From positions 1 to 5,034 of the forward strand of contig JAJFIE010000330.1 in assembly GCA_021775275.1 (NCBI GenBank): 5,034 bases of DNA, in the 5' to 3' direction. The notes under the pieces were generated by a model. That model did not search any database, was not told the origin of the DNA, and was given only the letters and a program-made list of their open reading frames with translations. Positions within the stretch are counted from its first letter, which is position 1, and every line of letters starts with the position of its first letter. The position numbers were made by a program, and so were the translations under genes. Shown piece after piece: positions 1 through 5,034 of this stretch. The DNA is from Rhodospirillales bacterium (GTDB taxonomy: Bacteria > Pseudomonadota > Alphaproteobacteria > Rhodospirillales > Casp-alpha2).

Positions 1-685
1 CATGAGCAACGACAACCGGTGTTGTTCCATATCGCCTGCCGATCCGGTCCATGCGCTGGAGATCACCATCAAGGGCATGGCGGGCGCCGATGGTGTCAAT
101 GTCGGTGATATCGCCAGCGGGCGATACCAGTGGCGCCAATCCGGATTCTGGTGGTTGCGCAAGCCAGGCATTTCGCCATCTGTTGCCTTCCTCCCACAAC
201 ATCAACGCGCCGTTATACTCAAGTACAGGCAGCACCACGGTAGGTTTGGAAATGGTTTCGGCAAACGGCAGGCCAAACTCGTTCAGCAGCGCCCGGATAT
301 CGGCGCTTTTGAACCGCACGTGCAGATTGGCCAGATAGCGAACGCTGGAGGTTTTTTCATCGGACACGGAAAAATCGCGGACATAGGTCGAAACGGTGTT
401 CGCGTCCGGAATTGGCAGGACAGAATGATCCTCGCGCAAGGTCAGACGTTGGAGCAACCTTGTGAAAGCATCGAGTTGCCCCGCGGTCAGCGCCTGCTCA
501 CGCGCCGCCGCAGCGGACTCAGCCGTAGCATCCACGGGAACGTCGGTGACCTCGAAGACATCGCTGGCAGCGAGTGTTGGCCCGGAAGAGGCCAAAACAA
601 CAAGGCAGCCCATGAGAACAGCCAGATATGCTATTCTTGTGGAAAATCCGCGTTCAAGGTGTGTTGCAAACCAGTGTGGACTCAT
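1..685 (-). CDS. DUF2066 domain-containing exported protein (partial, C-terminus beyond left edge)
   Basis: Read on the minus strand from the ATG at 685-683, an open frame of 228 codons runs to the window edge without a stop. Residues 1-17 are polar and basic, residues 18-35 are hydrophobic, and a TLAA motif at 37-40 looks like a signal peptidase I site, so the protein is probably exported. An LMGC string at 24-27 only loosely resembles a lipobox. The mature part has family-like features: an Ala-rich helix with AREQAL (61-66), RYLANLHVRF (116-125), a helix near RALLNEFGLP (131-140), then KPTVVLPVLEYNG (147-159) and a Trp-rich LWEEGNRWRNAW (163-174). These match my recollection of DUF2066 proteins, whose function is unknown and which are usually about 350 residues. 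AGAGG lies 3 nt before the start, which is close but usable. DUF2066 genes next to purM are known in other proteobacteria such as Pseudomonas. The family call rests on remembered sequence, not a search. Confidence 0.85.
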   Translation of the reverse strand, partial: MSPHWFATHLERGFSTRIAYLAVLMGCLVVLASSGPTLAASDVFEVTDVPVDATAESAAAAREQALTAGQLDAFTRLLQRLTLREDHSVLPIPDANTVSTYVRDFSVSDEKTSSVRYLANLHVRFKSADIRALLNEFGLPFAETISKPTVVLPVLEYNGALMLWEEGNRWRNAWLAQPPESGLAPLVSPAGDITDIDTIGARHALDGDLQRMDRIGRRYGTTPVVVAH

Positions 686-786
686 TATCCTCTGCGTTCC
701 AATCGGCGGGTGACAGTAGTTGGTCCTGACCCTAAGGCAAGAGAATAAAGACAAGCGAAAACAAGGATAATTCCCGGAGGATACGA
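686..786. promoter_or_regulatory. Divergent spacer between DUF2066 gene and purM, with purM ribosome binding site
   Basis: This 101-bp spacer must contain the start signals of both divergent genes. The clearest element is the purM Shine-Dalgarno GGAGG at 776-780, six bases before the ATG at 787. For purM transcription, GTGACA at 710-715 resembles a -35 box but has no good -10 at 16-18 bp. TTGGTC (720-725) with AATAAA (744-749) at 18 bp is a weak alternative. GATAAT at 766-771 is too close to the ribosome binding site to serve as its -10. A short dyad, GGTC-CT-GACC, lies at 722-731. I could not settle on a promoter for either strand, so the entry marks the region rather than a defined site. 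Confidence 0.5.
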
Positions 787-1896
787 ATGTCCAAGGCCAA
801 TTCTCCCACCAACATTCCCAATGGCCTCACATATCGTGACGCGGGCGTCGATATTGACGCCGGAAATGCCCTGGTCGATGCCATCAAACCTCTCGCCAAA
901 GCTACGTCCCGTAGCGGCGTTATGGCGGATCTGGGCGGGTTTGGCGGATTTTTTGATCTCCGGGCTGCGGGGTACAAAGACCCTATCCTTGTGGCTGCCA
1001 ACGATGGTGTCGGCACCAAGCTGAAGATAGCCATCGAAACAGGGCAACATGATGGCGTCGGCATTGATTTGGTGGCCATGTGCGCCAATGATCTGGTTGT
1101 TCAGGGGGCGGAGCCGTTACTGTTTCTGGACTATTTTGCCACGGGCAAGTTGGATGTGGCTGCCGCCAGGGATGTCATCGCCGGGATCGCCGAGGGGTGT
1201 CGGCAGGCCGGATGCGCCTTGATCGGTGGCGAAACGGCGGAAATGCCCGGAATGTATAACGGGGACGACTACGACCTCGCCGGTTTTTGCGTTGGCGCGG
1301 TTGAGCGGGGCCAGGCACTGACCGGCGCGGATGTTTCGGTCGGTGATGTGGTTCTGGGGCTCGGTTCGAGCGGTGTCCATTCAAACGGTTTTTCCCTGAT
1401 ACGCCGGATTGTCGAGGTTTCGGGGCTGGGGTTTGATGACCCTGCACCTTTTGATCCCAGCGAGACTGTCGGAAGTGCGCTGCTGACGCCCACGCGGATT
1501 TATGTAAAAAGCTGTCTGGCAGCGATCCGCAGCGGTGAGACCCATGTGAATGGAGTAAAGGCATTCGCCCACATTACCGGCGGCGGGCTAACCGAGAACA
1601 TCCCGCGAATCCTGCCGGATGGAACCGGTGTGCGTCTTGAGGCCGGAAGCTGGCCGGCGCCGCCCGTTTTTTCCTGGTTGTCGTCAGCAGGTGGTGTGGC
1701 GCGTGAGGAAATGGTGCGCACTTTCAACTGCGGTGTGGGGATGGTGGTCATCGTTGGTCGTGAGTACGCTGATGCCTTGTCTGATGTGTTTGCCGGGGCG
1801 GGCGAGATCGTCAGCCGCATCGGGCATGTTATCGATTGTTCAGGCGGTTCGCCGTCAGTGGTGATCGACAATCTGGAAGGTGAATGGCTGGCATGA
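787..1896 (+). CDS. purM: Phosphoribosylformylglycinamidine cyclo-ligase (AIR synthetase)
   Basis: PurM closes the imidazole ring in step 5 of de novo purine synthesis: FGAM + ATP gives AIR + ADP + Pi, in the cytoplasm. The 369-residue product is slightly longer than the E. coli enzyme (about 345), the excess lying mainly in a short N-terminal extension. Family motifs appear in order: [12 protein letters not shown] (16-27), GGFGGFFDL (50-58), NDGVGTK (72-78), the [23 protein letters not shown] block (97-117), [11 protein letters not shown] (147-157), [13 protein letters not shown] (194-206), TPTRIYVK (234-241), [13 protein letters not shown] (262-274) and FNCGVGM (313-319). These cover both the AIRS N-terminal ATP-binding domain and the C-terminal domain, with no missing block. 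The start follows GGAGG by six bases. The stop overlaps the purN start in an ATGA, so the two genes are almost certainly cotranscribed and translationally coupled. Confidence 0.98.
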   Translation: MSKANSPTNIPNGLTYRDAGVDIDAGNALVDAIKPLAKATSRSGVMADLGGFGGFFDLRAAGYKDPILVAANDGVGTKLKIAIETGQHDGVGIDLVAMCANDLVVQGAEPLLFLDYFATGKLDVAAARDVIAGIAEGCRQAGCALIGGETAEMPGMYNGDDYDLAGFCVGAVERGQALTGADVSVGDVVLGLGSSGVHSNGFSLIRRIVEVSGLGFDDPAPFDPSETVGSALLTPTRIYVKSCLAAIRSGETHVNGVKAFAHITGGGLTENIPRILPDGTGVRLEAGSWPAPPVFSWLSSAGGVAREEMVRTFNCGVGMVVIVGREYADALSDVFAGAGEIVSRIGHVIDCSGGSPSVVIDNLEGEWLA

Positions 1897-2534
1897 AACT
1901 CGCCATACTGATCTCGGGCCGGGGATCAAACCTCCAGGCGTTGATTGGAGCCGCTGCGGAGCCCGGATACCCGGCAGAAATCTGTCTTGTTGTATCGAAC
2001 CGCGCCGATGCGGGAGGGTTGAAAATCGCCGCCGCGGCCGGGATCGATACCGCCGTCATCAAAACCGGAGATTTCGACTCCCGGGACGATTTTGATGACG
2101 CTCTGGATGCCCGCATTCGCGAATCCGGGGCTGATATGATCTGTCTCGCCGGGTTTATGTGGTTGTTGGGTGAAAGCTTTGTTCATGGCTGGCGCGACCG
2201 GCTGCTGAATATTCACCCGTCTTTGTTGCCTGCCTTCAAAGGCTTGCATGTTCAGGCCCAGGCCGTGGAAATGGGGGTGCGGTTTTCCGGTTGCACCGTG
2301 CATTTCGTGCGCCCGGAACTGGATGACGGACCGATCATCGTGCAGGCCGTGGTGCCGGTCCTGCCCGGTGATGATACGGAGACCCTATCCGCCCGCATAT
2401 TGGAGCAGGAACACACAATCTATCCGCTGGCGGTCCGCTGGATCGCCGAGGGTCGGGTGCGGGTATCCGGTGAGAGGGTGCTGGTCGAAGGTGGCGACCC
2501 GCCGGAGCAGACCCTGATCAGTCCGGCGGTATAG
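1893..2534 (+). CDS. purN: Phosphoribosylglycinamide formyltransferase (GAR transformylase)
   Basis: PurN transfers a formyl group from 10-formyltetrahydrofolate to GAR, giving FGAR, in step 3 of purine synthesis. From the ATG at 1893 the product is 213 residues and aligns without offset to E. coli Pur[11 protein letters not shown] (8-17) is the phosphate-binding segment, FDSR (61-64) matches the family, and the catalytic triad falls at Asn106, His108 (NIHPSLLP) and Asp144 (ELDDGP). Position 90 is Trp (GFMW), where E. coli and human enzymes have Arg. The ATG at 1884 would add MAG. I prefer 1893 because it gives the usual MKLAILISG beginning and the ATGA overlap with purM. GGAAGG at 1875-1880 lies 12 nt from 1893 but only 3 nt from 1884, so spacing leaves the choice open. 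The gene shares the purM transcript and ends 18 bp from the stop of the convergent ndk. Confidence 0.97.
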   Translation: MKLAILISGRGSNLQALIGAAAEPGYPAEICLVVSNRADAGGLKIAAAAGIDTAVIKTGDFDSRDDFDDALDARIRESGADMICLAGFMWLLGESFVHGWRDRLLNIHPSLLPAFKGLHVQAQAVEMGVRFSGCTVHFVRPELDDGPIIVQAVVPVLPGDDTETLSARILEQEHTIYPLAVRWIAEGRVRVSGERVLVEGGDPPEQTLISPAV

Positions 2535-2552
2535 TGACAGGCGTAAAAGCCC

Positions 2553-2975
2553 TTAGCCGACCAGTTCCAGATTGCTGAAATAGTAGGCGATTTCTTCTGC
2601 GGCTGACTCTGGTGCGTCTGAGCCGTGAACCGAGTTGGCTTCAATGTCTTCGGCGAAGTCCTTGCGGATGGTGCCTTCGTCGGCATTGGCCGGATTGGTG
2701 GCGCCCATGATTTCACGGTTACTGGTGATGGCGTTTTCGCCTTCGAGAACCTGAACCACAATGGGGCCCGAGCACATGAATTTGCAAAGATCACCAAAGA
2801 AGGCGCGTTCGCTGTGAACCGCGTAGAAACCTTCCGCCTGTTCACGGGTGAGCTTCAGGCGTTTCTGGGCGATAATCCTCAAACCCGCTTCTTCAAACCG
2901 GGCATTGATCAGTCCGGTAAGGTTGCGGCGCGTTGCGTCCGGTTTGATGATGGACAGGGTTCTTTCAACAGCCAT
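2553..2975 (-). CDS. ndk: Nucleoside diphosphate kinase
   Basis: Ndk transfers the gamma-phosphate of ATP to other NDPs through a phosphohistidine, balancing NTP and dNTP pools in the cytoplasm. The 140-residue product is full length. It shows TLSIIKPDA (6-14) with Lys11, Tyr51, Arg87, GATNP (91-95) with Thr93, Arg104, and NSVHGSD (114-120), in which His117 is the phosphorylated catalytic residue and Asn114 a nucleotide ligand. All residues known to be needed for catalysis are present. A small deviation is Ala58 in SERAFF, where many bacterial Ndks have Pro. The start is preceded by AGGAG (plus-strand 2984-2988) at 8 nt spacing. The gene is monocistronic in this window or lies downstream of the DadA-like gene on the same strand. 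The 175-bp gap between them and a candidate promoter favour independent transcription. Confidence 0.98.
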   Translation of the reverse strand: MAVERTLSIIKPDATRRNLTGLINARFEEAGLRIIAQKRLKLTREQAEGFYAVHSERAFFGDLCKFMCSGPIVVQVLEGENAITSNREIMGATNPANADEGTIRKDFAEDIEANSVHGSDAPESAAEEIAYYFSNLELVG

Positions 2976-2997
2976 TGGCTGATCTCCTCAGGTTTTT

Positions 2998-3021
2998 CAT
3001 GCTCATGAATTCATCTGCATG
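2998..3021. repeat. 24-bp imperfect palindrome upstream of ndk
   Basis: Outer arms CATGC (2998-3002) and GCATG (3017-3021) flank a perfect 10-bp palindromic core ATGAATTCAT (3005-3014). Ten of the twelve possible pairs match; the mismatches are the two-base steps between arms and core. It lies 22 bp upstream of the ndk start, just beyond its Shine-Dalgarno, and downstream of the candidate ndk promoter, so it would be in the 5' untranslated leader. No U-tract follows it on either strand, so it is not an intrinsic terminator. An operator or an RNA hairpin affecting ndk expression are both possible; neither is shown by the sequence. Confidence 0.6.
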
Positions 3022-3052
3022 GGGTCGCCAAATGATAGTGACCACCGTGCGC

Positions 3053-3080
3053 GCCGGGGTTATACCCACATCACCCCGGC
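3053..3080. repeat. Perfect 8-bp inverted repeat with 12-bp spacer upstream of ndk
   Basis: GCCGGGGT (3053-3060) and ACCCCGGC (3073-3080) are exact reverse complements separated by 12 bp. A second, smaller symmetry, GGGT-TAT-ACCC (3057-3067), uses part of the left arm and the spacer, so two mutually exclusive hairpins can be drawn. Neither strand has a T-run directly after the repeat, which argues against a Rho-independent terminator. The repeat overlaps the -10 and most of the spacer of the candidate ndk promoter, the usual position for a repressor operator. That role is inference. Confidence 0.6.
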
Positions 3081-3087
3081 CATGCAA
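3059..3087 (-). promoter_or_regulatory. Candidate sigma-70-type promoter of ndk
   Basis: On the minus strand TTGCAT (plus 3082-3087) is followed after exactly 17 bp by TATAAC (plus 3059-3064). The -10 matches the consensus at five of six positions; the -35 matches only in its TTG. Transcription would start near 3052, giving a leader of roughly 75 nt that contains the 24-bp palindrome and the ndk ribosome binding site. The position between the DadA-like stop and ndk fits a promoter dedicated to ndk. It is a match by eye and not verified. Confidence 0.4.
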
Positions 3088-3150
3088 CCGCACTGGTAAA
3101 AAAACTTGGAGCCGGTTTCCGTGATGGCCGGAAGCGATCCGACAGCATTG

Positions 3151-4398
3151 TCAGAAACGATCAGGACGAAACGGCGCCAGATCAATGGCGGGCGCGGCGT
3201 TACGGGCGATCTGGGCAACCAGTTCTGCGGTGGCCGGGCCCTGGGTCAGCCCGAGATGGCCATGGCCAAAGGCGTGAATGACCTGTGGCCGAACAGATGA
3301 GCGTCCGATAACAGGCTTCGAATCGGGAAGCGATGGCCGGTAACCCATCCACTGGACGCCGCCCTCGACTTGAAGATTGGGCAGGAACCGTTTGGCCTTG
3401 CCTAACATGACCTCGGCGCGCCGGTAGTCGGGTGGCGCTTCCAGTCCACCCAGTTCCACCGCGCCACCGATACGCAGACCCGACGACAGCACCGACGCAA
3501 CGAACCCGTGTTCACCAAAATTCAACTGACGGGTCAGGCTGATACCCGGATCGGGGATGGTGGTGTTATAGCCGCGCTCGGTCTCCAGCGGAATCCGCTC
3601 GCCCCATCCCGCCGCCAGACGGTGCGACCATGCCCCGGCGGCGAGGACGGCCTGAGAGGCGGCAACGTCTTTTCCCGTATCAAGCATAATCCGAAGCCCG
3701 CCATTTTCATCGGCAACGCCCTGAACGGCTCCCCTGACAAAATCAACACCGTTCGCCATGGCACGGGCCGCCAGATCACGGCCAACCTCGTAGGGATCAC
3801 TGACCAGCGTCCAGTCCGGCAGGTACATGGCATGGGTAAAACCGGGGCTGATTTCCGGCTCCATCTCCCGGATCGCCGCCTGATCCAGGGCCTCGAACCG
3901 GACCCCCAGTTCCCGGCGTAGCGCCCAGCCCCACCGGGATTGCCGGAATTCACGATCCGATTCGTAGAGATGAAGTGCGCCCACCGGGCGCAGGCAATGC
4001 GACATCTCGCAGGCGGCGAACAGGCGTTCGGCGGCGGGCAGCGACATTGCCATCAGCGACGCAATAGCCTCGGCGCTGTGGCGAACCTGCGTCATGGAAC
4101 TGGCCCGCCAGAACCGGTACAGCCAGGGGATCAGCATGGGCAGGTACGCGGGGCGGACCGACAGGGGGCCTAATGGATCAAGCAGCCATTTGGGCGCCTT
4201 GGCGAGAATGCCGGGCGACGCCAGGGGCAGTACTTCCGGTATGGCGATGGCTCCGGCGCTGCCGCAGGATGTGCCGGTATGGGGCTCGTCCCGGTCGATC
4301 AGGGTCACCGAAAAGCCGCGCTGGCGGAGAACGAGAGCGCAACTGACGCCGACAATGCCGGCGCCGATGACGGCGATATGTTCTGGTTTCTGGCTCAT
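3151..4398 (-). CDS. FAD-dependent oxidoreductase, DadA-like (D-amino acid dehydrogenase / DAO family)
   Basis: The 415-residue protein belongs to the DAO fold flavoproteins, which oxidise amines such as D-amino acids, D-hydroxyproline or sarcosine-like substrates to imines. An N-terminal Rossmann FAD site is clear: AVIGAGIVGVS (9-19) with GxGxxG at 12-17 and Asp35 (TLID) ending the second beta strand, followed by TSCGSAGAI (43-51), a DadA-type segment. AAGAWSHRLA (253-262) is the usual second flavin-contact segment. The C-terminal part has GYRPSLPDSKPVIG (352-365) and GHGHLGLTQGPATAEL (378-393), which close the FAD site in this family. The length agrees with DadA (about 415-430). No signal peptide or obvious membrane helix is visible; DadA-type enzymes are often peripheral on the inner membrane. 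AAGGAAA (plus 4405-4411) lies six bases before the start. No racemase, permease or other catabolic partner is visible beside it, so the substrate cannot be named, and I withhold the symbol dadA. Confidence 0.9.
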   Translation of the reverse strand: MSQKPEHIAVIGAGIVGVSCALVLRQRGFSVTLIDRDEPHTGTSCGSAGAIAIPEVLPLASPGILAKAPKWLLDPLGPLSVRPAYLPMLIPWLYRFWRASSMTQVRHSAEAIASLMAMSLPAAERLFAACEMSHCLRPVGALHLYESDREFRQSRWGWALRRELGVRFEALDQAAIREMEPEISPGFTHAMYLPDWTLVSDPYEVGRDLAARAMANGVDFVRGAVQGVADENGGLRIMLDTGKDVAASQAVLAAGAWSHRLAAGWGERIPLETERGYNTTIPDPGISLTRQLNFGEHGFVASVLSSGLRIGGAVELGGLEAPPDYRRAEVMLGKAKRFLPNLQVEGGVQWMGYRPSLPDSKPVIGRSSVRPQVIHAFGHGHLGLTQGPATAELVAQIARNAAPAIDLAPFRPDRF

Positions 4399-4422
4399 TC
4401 ACGGTTTCCTTGCGGTTTGAGC

Positions 4423-4452
4423 TTTATGCCGTCTGCGGCTGATACCTGACAA
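4423..4452 (-). promoter_or_regulatory. Candidate promoter of the DadA-like gene
   Basis: On the minus strand TTGTCA (plus 4447-4452, five of six to the -35 consensus) is followed after 18 bp by CATAAA (plus 4423-4428, four of six to the -10). The predicted start near 4416 would leave a leader of under 20 nt that still includes the AAGGAAA ribosome binding site. The spacer (4399-4492) is divergent, so it must also start the ABC-F gene, for which I saw no good plus-strand promoter. Two short dyads of the form GCCG-N-CGGC lie at 4428-4439 and 4453-4470. Confidence 0.33.
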
Positions 4453-4492
4453 GCCGTTTTACTCATCGGCGAAGCATGATATGTAGCGCGCC

Positions 4493-5034
4493 ATGTTGCA
4501 TATTAATGACCTCACCTACCGGATCGCCGGTCGCCTGCTGTTCGAGAAGGCGACGGTGGCCCTCAATGCCAACCACAAGGCGGGCTTTGTGGGCCGGAAC
4601 GGTGCGGGCAAATCGACCCTGATCAATCTGATCCTGGGGGAGTTGCACGCCGACGAAGGCAGCATCTCGGTCCGGCCCCGCGCCAAGATCGCCTGCGTCG
4701 CCCAGGAAGCGCCCGCTGGTTCCATCAGCCTCATCGATTGTGTGTTGGCGACAGACAAGGAACGCGCAGCGCTTCTGCACGAGTCCGAGACGGCGACCGA
4801 GGCGGGGCGGATTTCCGATATCCACGAGCGGTTGACGGATATTGACGCCTATACGGCGCCGACCCGTGCGGCGGCCATTCTCAGCGGTCTGGGCTTCGAC
4901 GAAGCGGCCCAGCAACAACCGTTAAGCAGCTTTTCCGGCGGCTGGCGCATGCGCGTTGCGCTGGCCTCGACGCTGTTCGCCAATCCCGATCTGTTGCTGC
5001 TGGACGAGCCCACCAACCATCTGGATCTGGAAGC
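4493..5034 (+). CDS. ABC-F family ATP-binding protein, YheS-like (partial, C-terminus beyond right edge)
   Basis: The first 180 codons of an ABC-F ATPase, covering the first nucleotide-binding domain. ABC-F proteins have two ATPase domains and no membrane segments; known members act on ribosomes as translation factors. Visible motifs are Walker A GRNGAGKST (34-42), Q-loop Gln71 (VAQE), the signature FSGGWRMRVALA (147-158), Walker B LLLLDEPT (167-174) with catalytic Glu172, and NHLDLEA directly after it, typical of ABC-F. The insert near 100-140 (ISDIHERLTDIDAY, then AAAILSGLGF) resembles E. coli YheS more than EttA or Uup. The start is fixed by an in-frame TAG at 4484-4486, and ATG 4493 is the first start codon after it. 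There is no recognisable Shine-Dalgarno before this ATG. The linker and second ATPase domain are outside the window, so the subfamily is tentative. Confidence 0.95.
   Translation, partial: MLHINDLTYRIAGRLLFEKATVALNANHKAGFVGRNGAGKSTLINLILGELHADEGSISVRPRAKIACVAQEAPAGSISLIDCVLATDKERAALLHESETATEAGRISDIHERLTDIDAYTAPTRAAAILSGLGFDEAAQQQPLSSFSGGWRMRVALASTLFANPDLLLLDEPTNHLDLE

Noticed and set aside
2..748. A 248-codon plus-strand open frame at the left end
   Set aside because: It is antisense to the DUF2066 gene, whose minus-strand frame has a signal peptide and family-like motifs. The plus-strand translation is compositionally odd and lacks recognisable domains, and it runs into the divergent spacer.
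766..771. GATAAT as the -10 of purM
   Set aside because: It would place the transcription start inside or just after the GGAGG ribosome binding site, leaving no usable leader.
2625..3008. A 127-codon plus-strand open frame over ndk
   Set aside because: It is antisense to ndk, which has all its catalytic residues. No ribosome binding site or family resemblance supports the overlapping frame.
3098..3133. Possible intrinsic terminator after the DadA-like gene: minus-strand TTCCG/CGGAA stem (3129-3133 and 3117-3121) followed by T7 (3104-3098)
   Set aside because: The stem has only five pairs and lies 12 bases from the T-run, so it does not fit the geometry of a Rho-independent terminator. It remains only a weak possibility.
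3534..3953. A second minus-strand frame of 139 codons within the DadA-like gene
   Set aside because: The frame-shifted translation is Arg/Trp/Pro-rich, as expected for an out-of-frame reading of GC-rich coding DNA. The main frame is uninterrupted, so there is no sign of a frameshift.
4463..4918. A 151-codon minus-strand open frame over the ABC-F gene
   Set aside because: It is a shadow of the ABC-F frame, which carries Walker A, signature and Walker B motifs. It also extends into the divergent spacer without start signals.
1..5034. Mobile element, CRISPR array, toxin-antitoxin pair or defence system
   Set aside because: I saw no transposase, integrase, direct-repeat array, tRNA or small paired genes. 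All well-supported genes are housekeeping or common metabolic families with similar codon use.

Overview
This window is an ordinary chromosomal segment of a Gram-negative bacterium, most likely an alphaproteobacterium. The sequence is moderately GC-rich. The DUF2066/purM/purN arrangement, the ndk and the YheS-type ABC-F protein read like proteobacterial housekeeping genes. The lineage is inferred from protein character and gene order, not from a search. I saw no rRNA, tRNA, CRISPR array, transposase, phage gene or other sign of a mobile island.

Layout, left to right. Bases 1-685 (minus strand) hold the N-terminal two thirds of an exported DUF2066 protein that runs off the left edge. A 101-bp divergent spacer separates it from purM (787-1896, plus). 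purM overlaps purN (1893-2534, plus) by four bases (ATGA). purN converges on ndk (2553-2975, minus) with only 18 bp between their stops. A 175-bp spacer upstream of ndk (2976-3150) carries two clear dyad symmetries and a plausible promoter. Next comes a DadA-like FAD-dependent amine oxidoreductase (3151-4398, minus). A 94-bp divergent spacer leads to the first 180 codons of an ABC-F ATPase (4493 to the right edge, plus).

Functionally, purM and purN supply steps 5 and 3 of de novo purine synthesis. ndk, on the opposite strand, equilibrates nucleoside triphosphates, so the centre of the window is nucleotide metabolism. The flavin oxidoreductase, the ABC-F translation factor and the DUF2066 protein have no obvious metabolic link to it.

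I did not find a convincing new biological system. The points most worth a second look are the two dyads upstream of ndk, one of which straddles its candidate -10 element, and a Trp at PurN position 90, where the E. coli and human enzymes have Arg.
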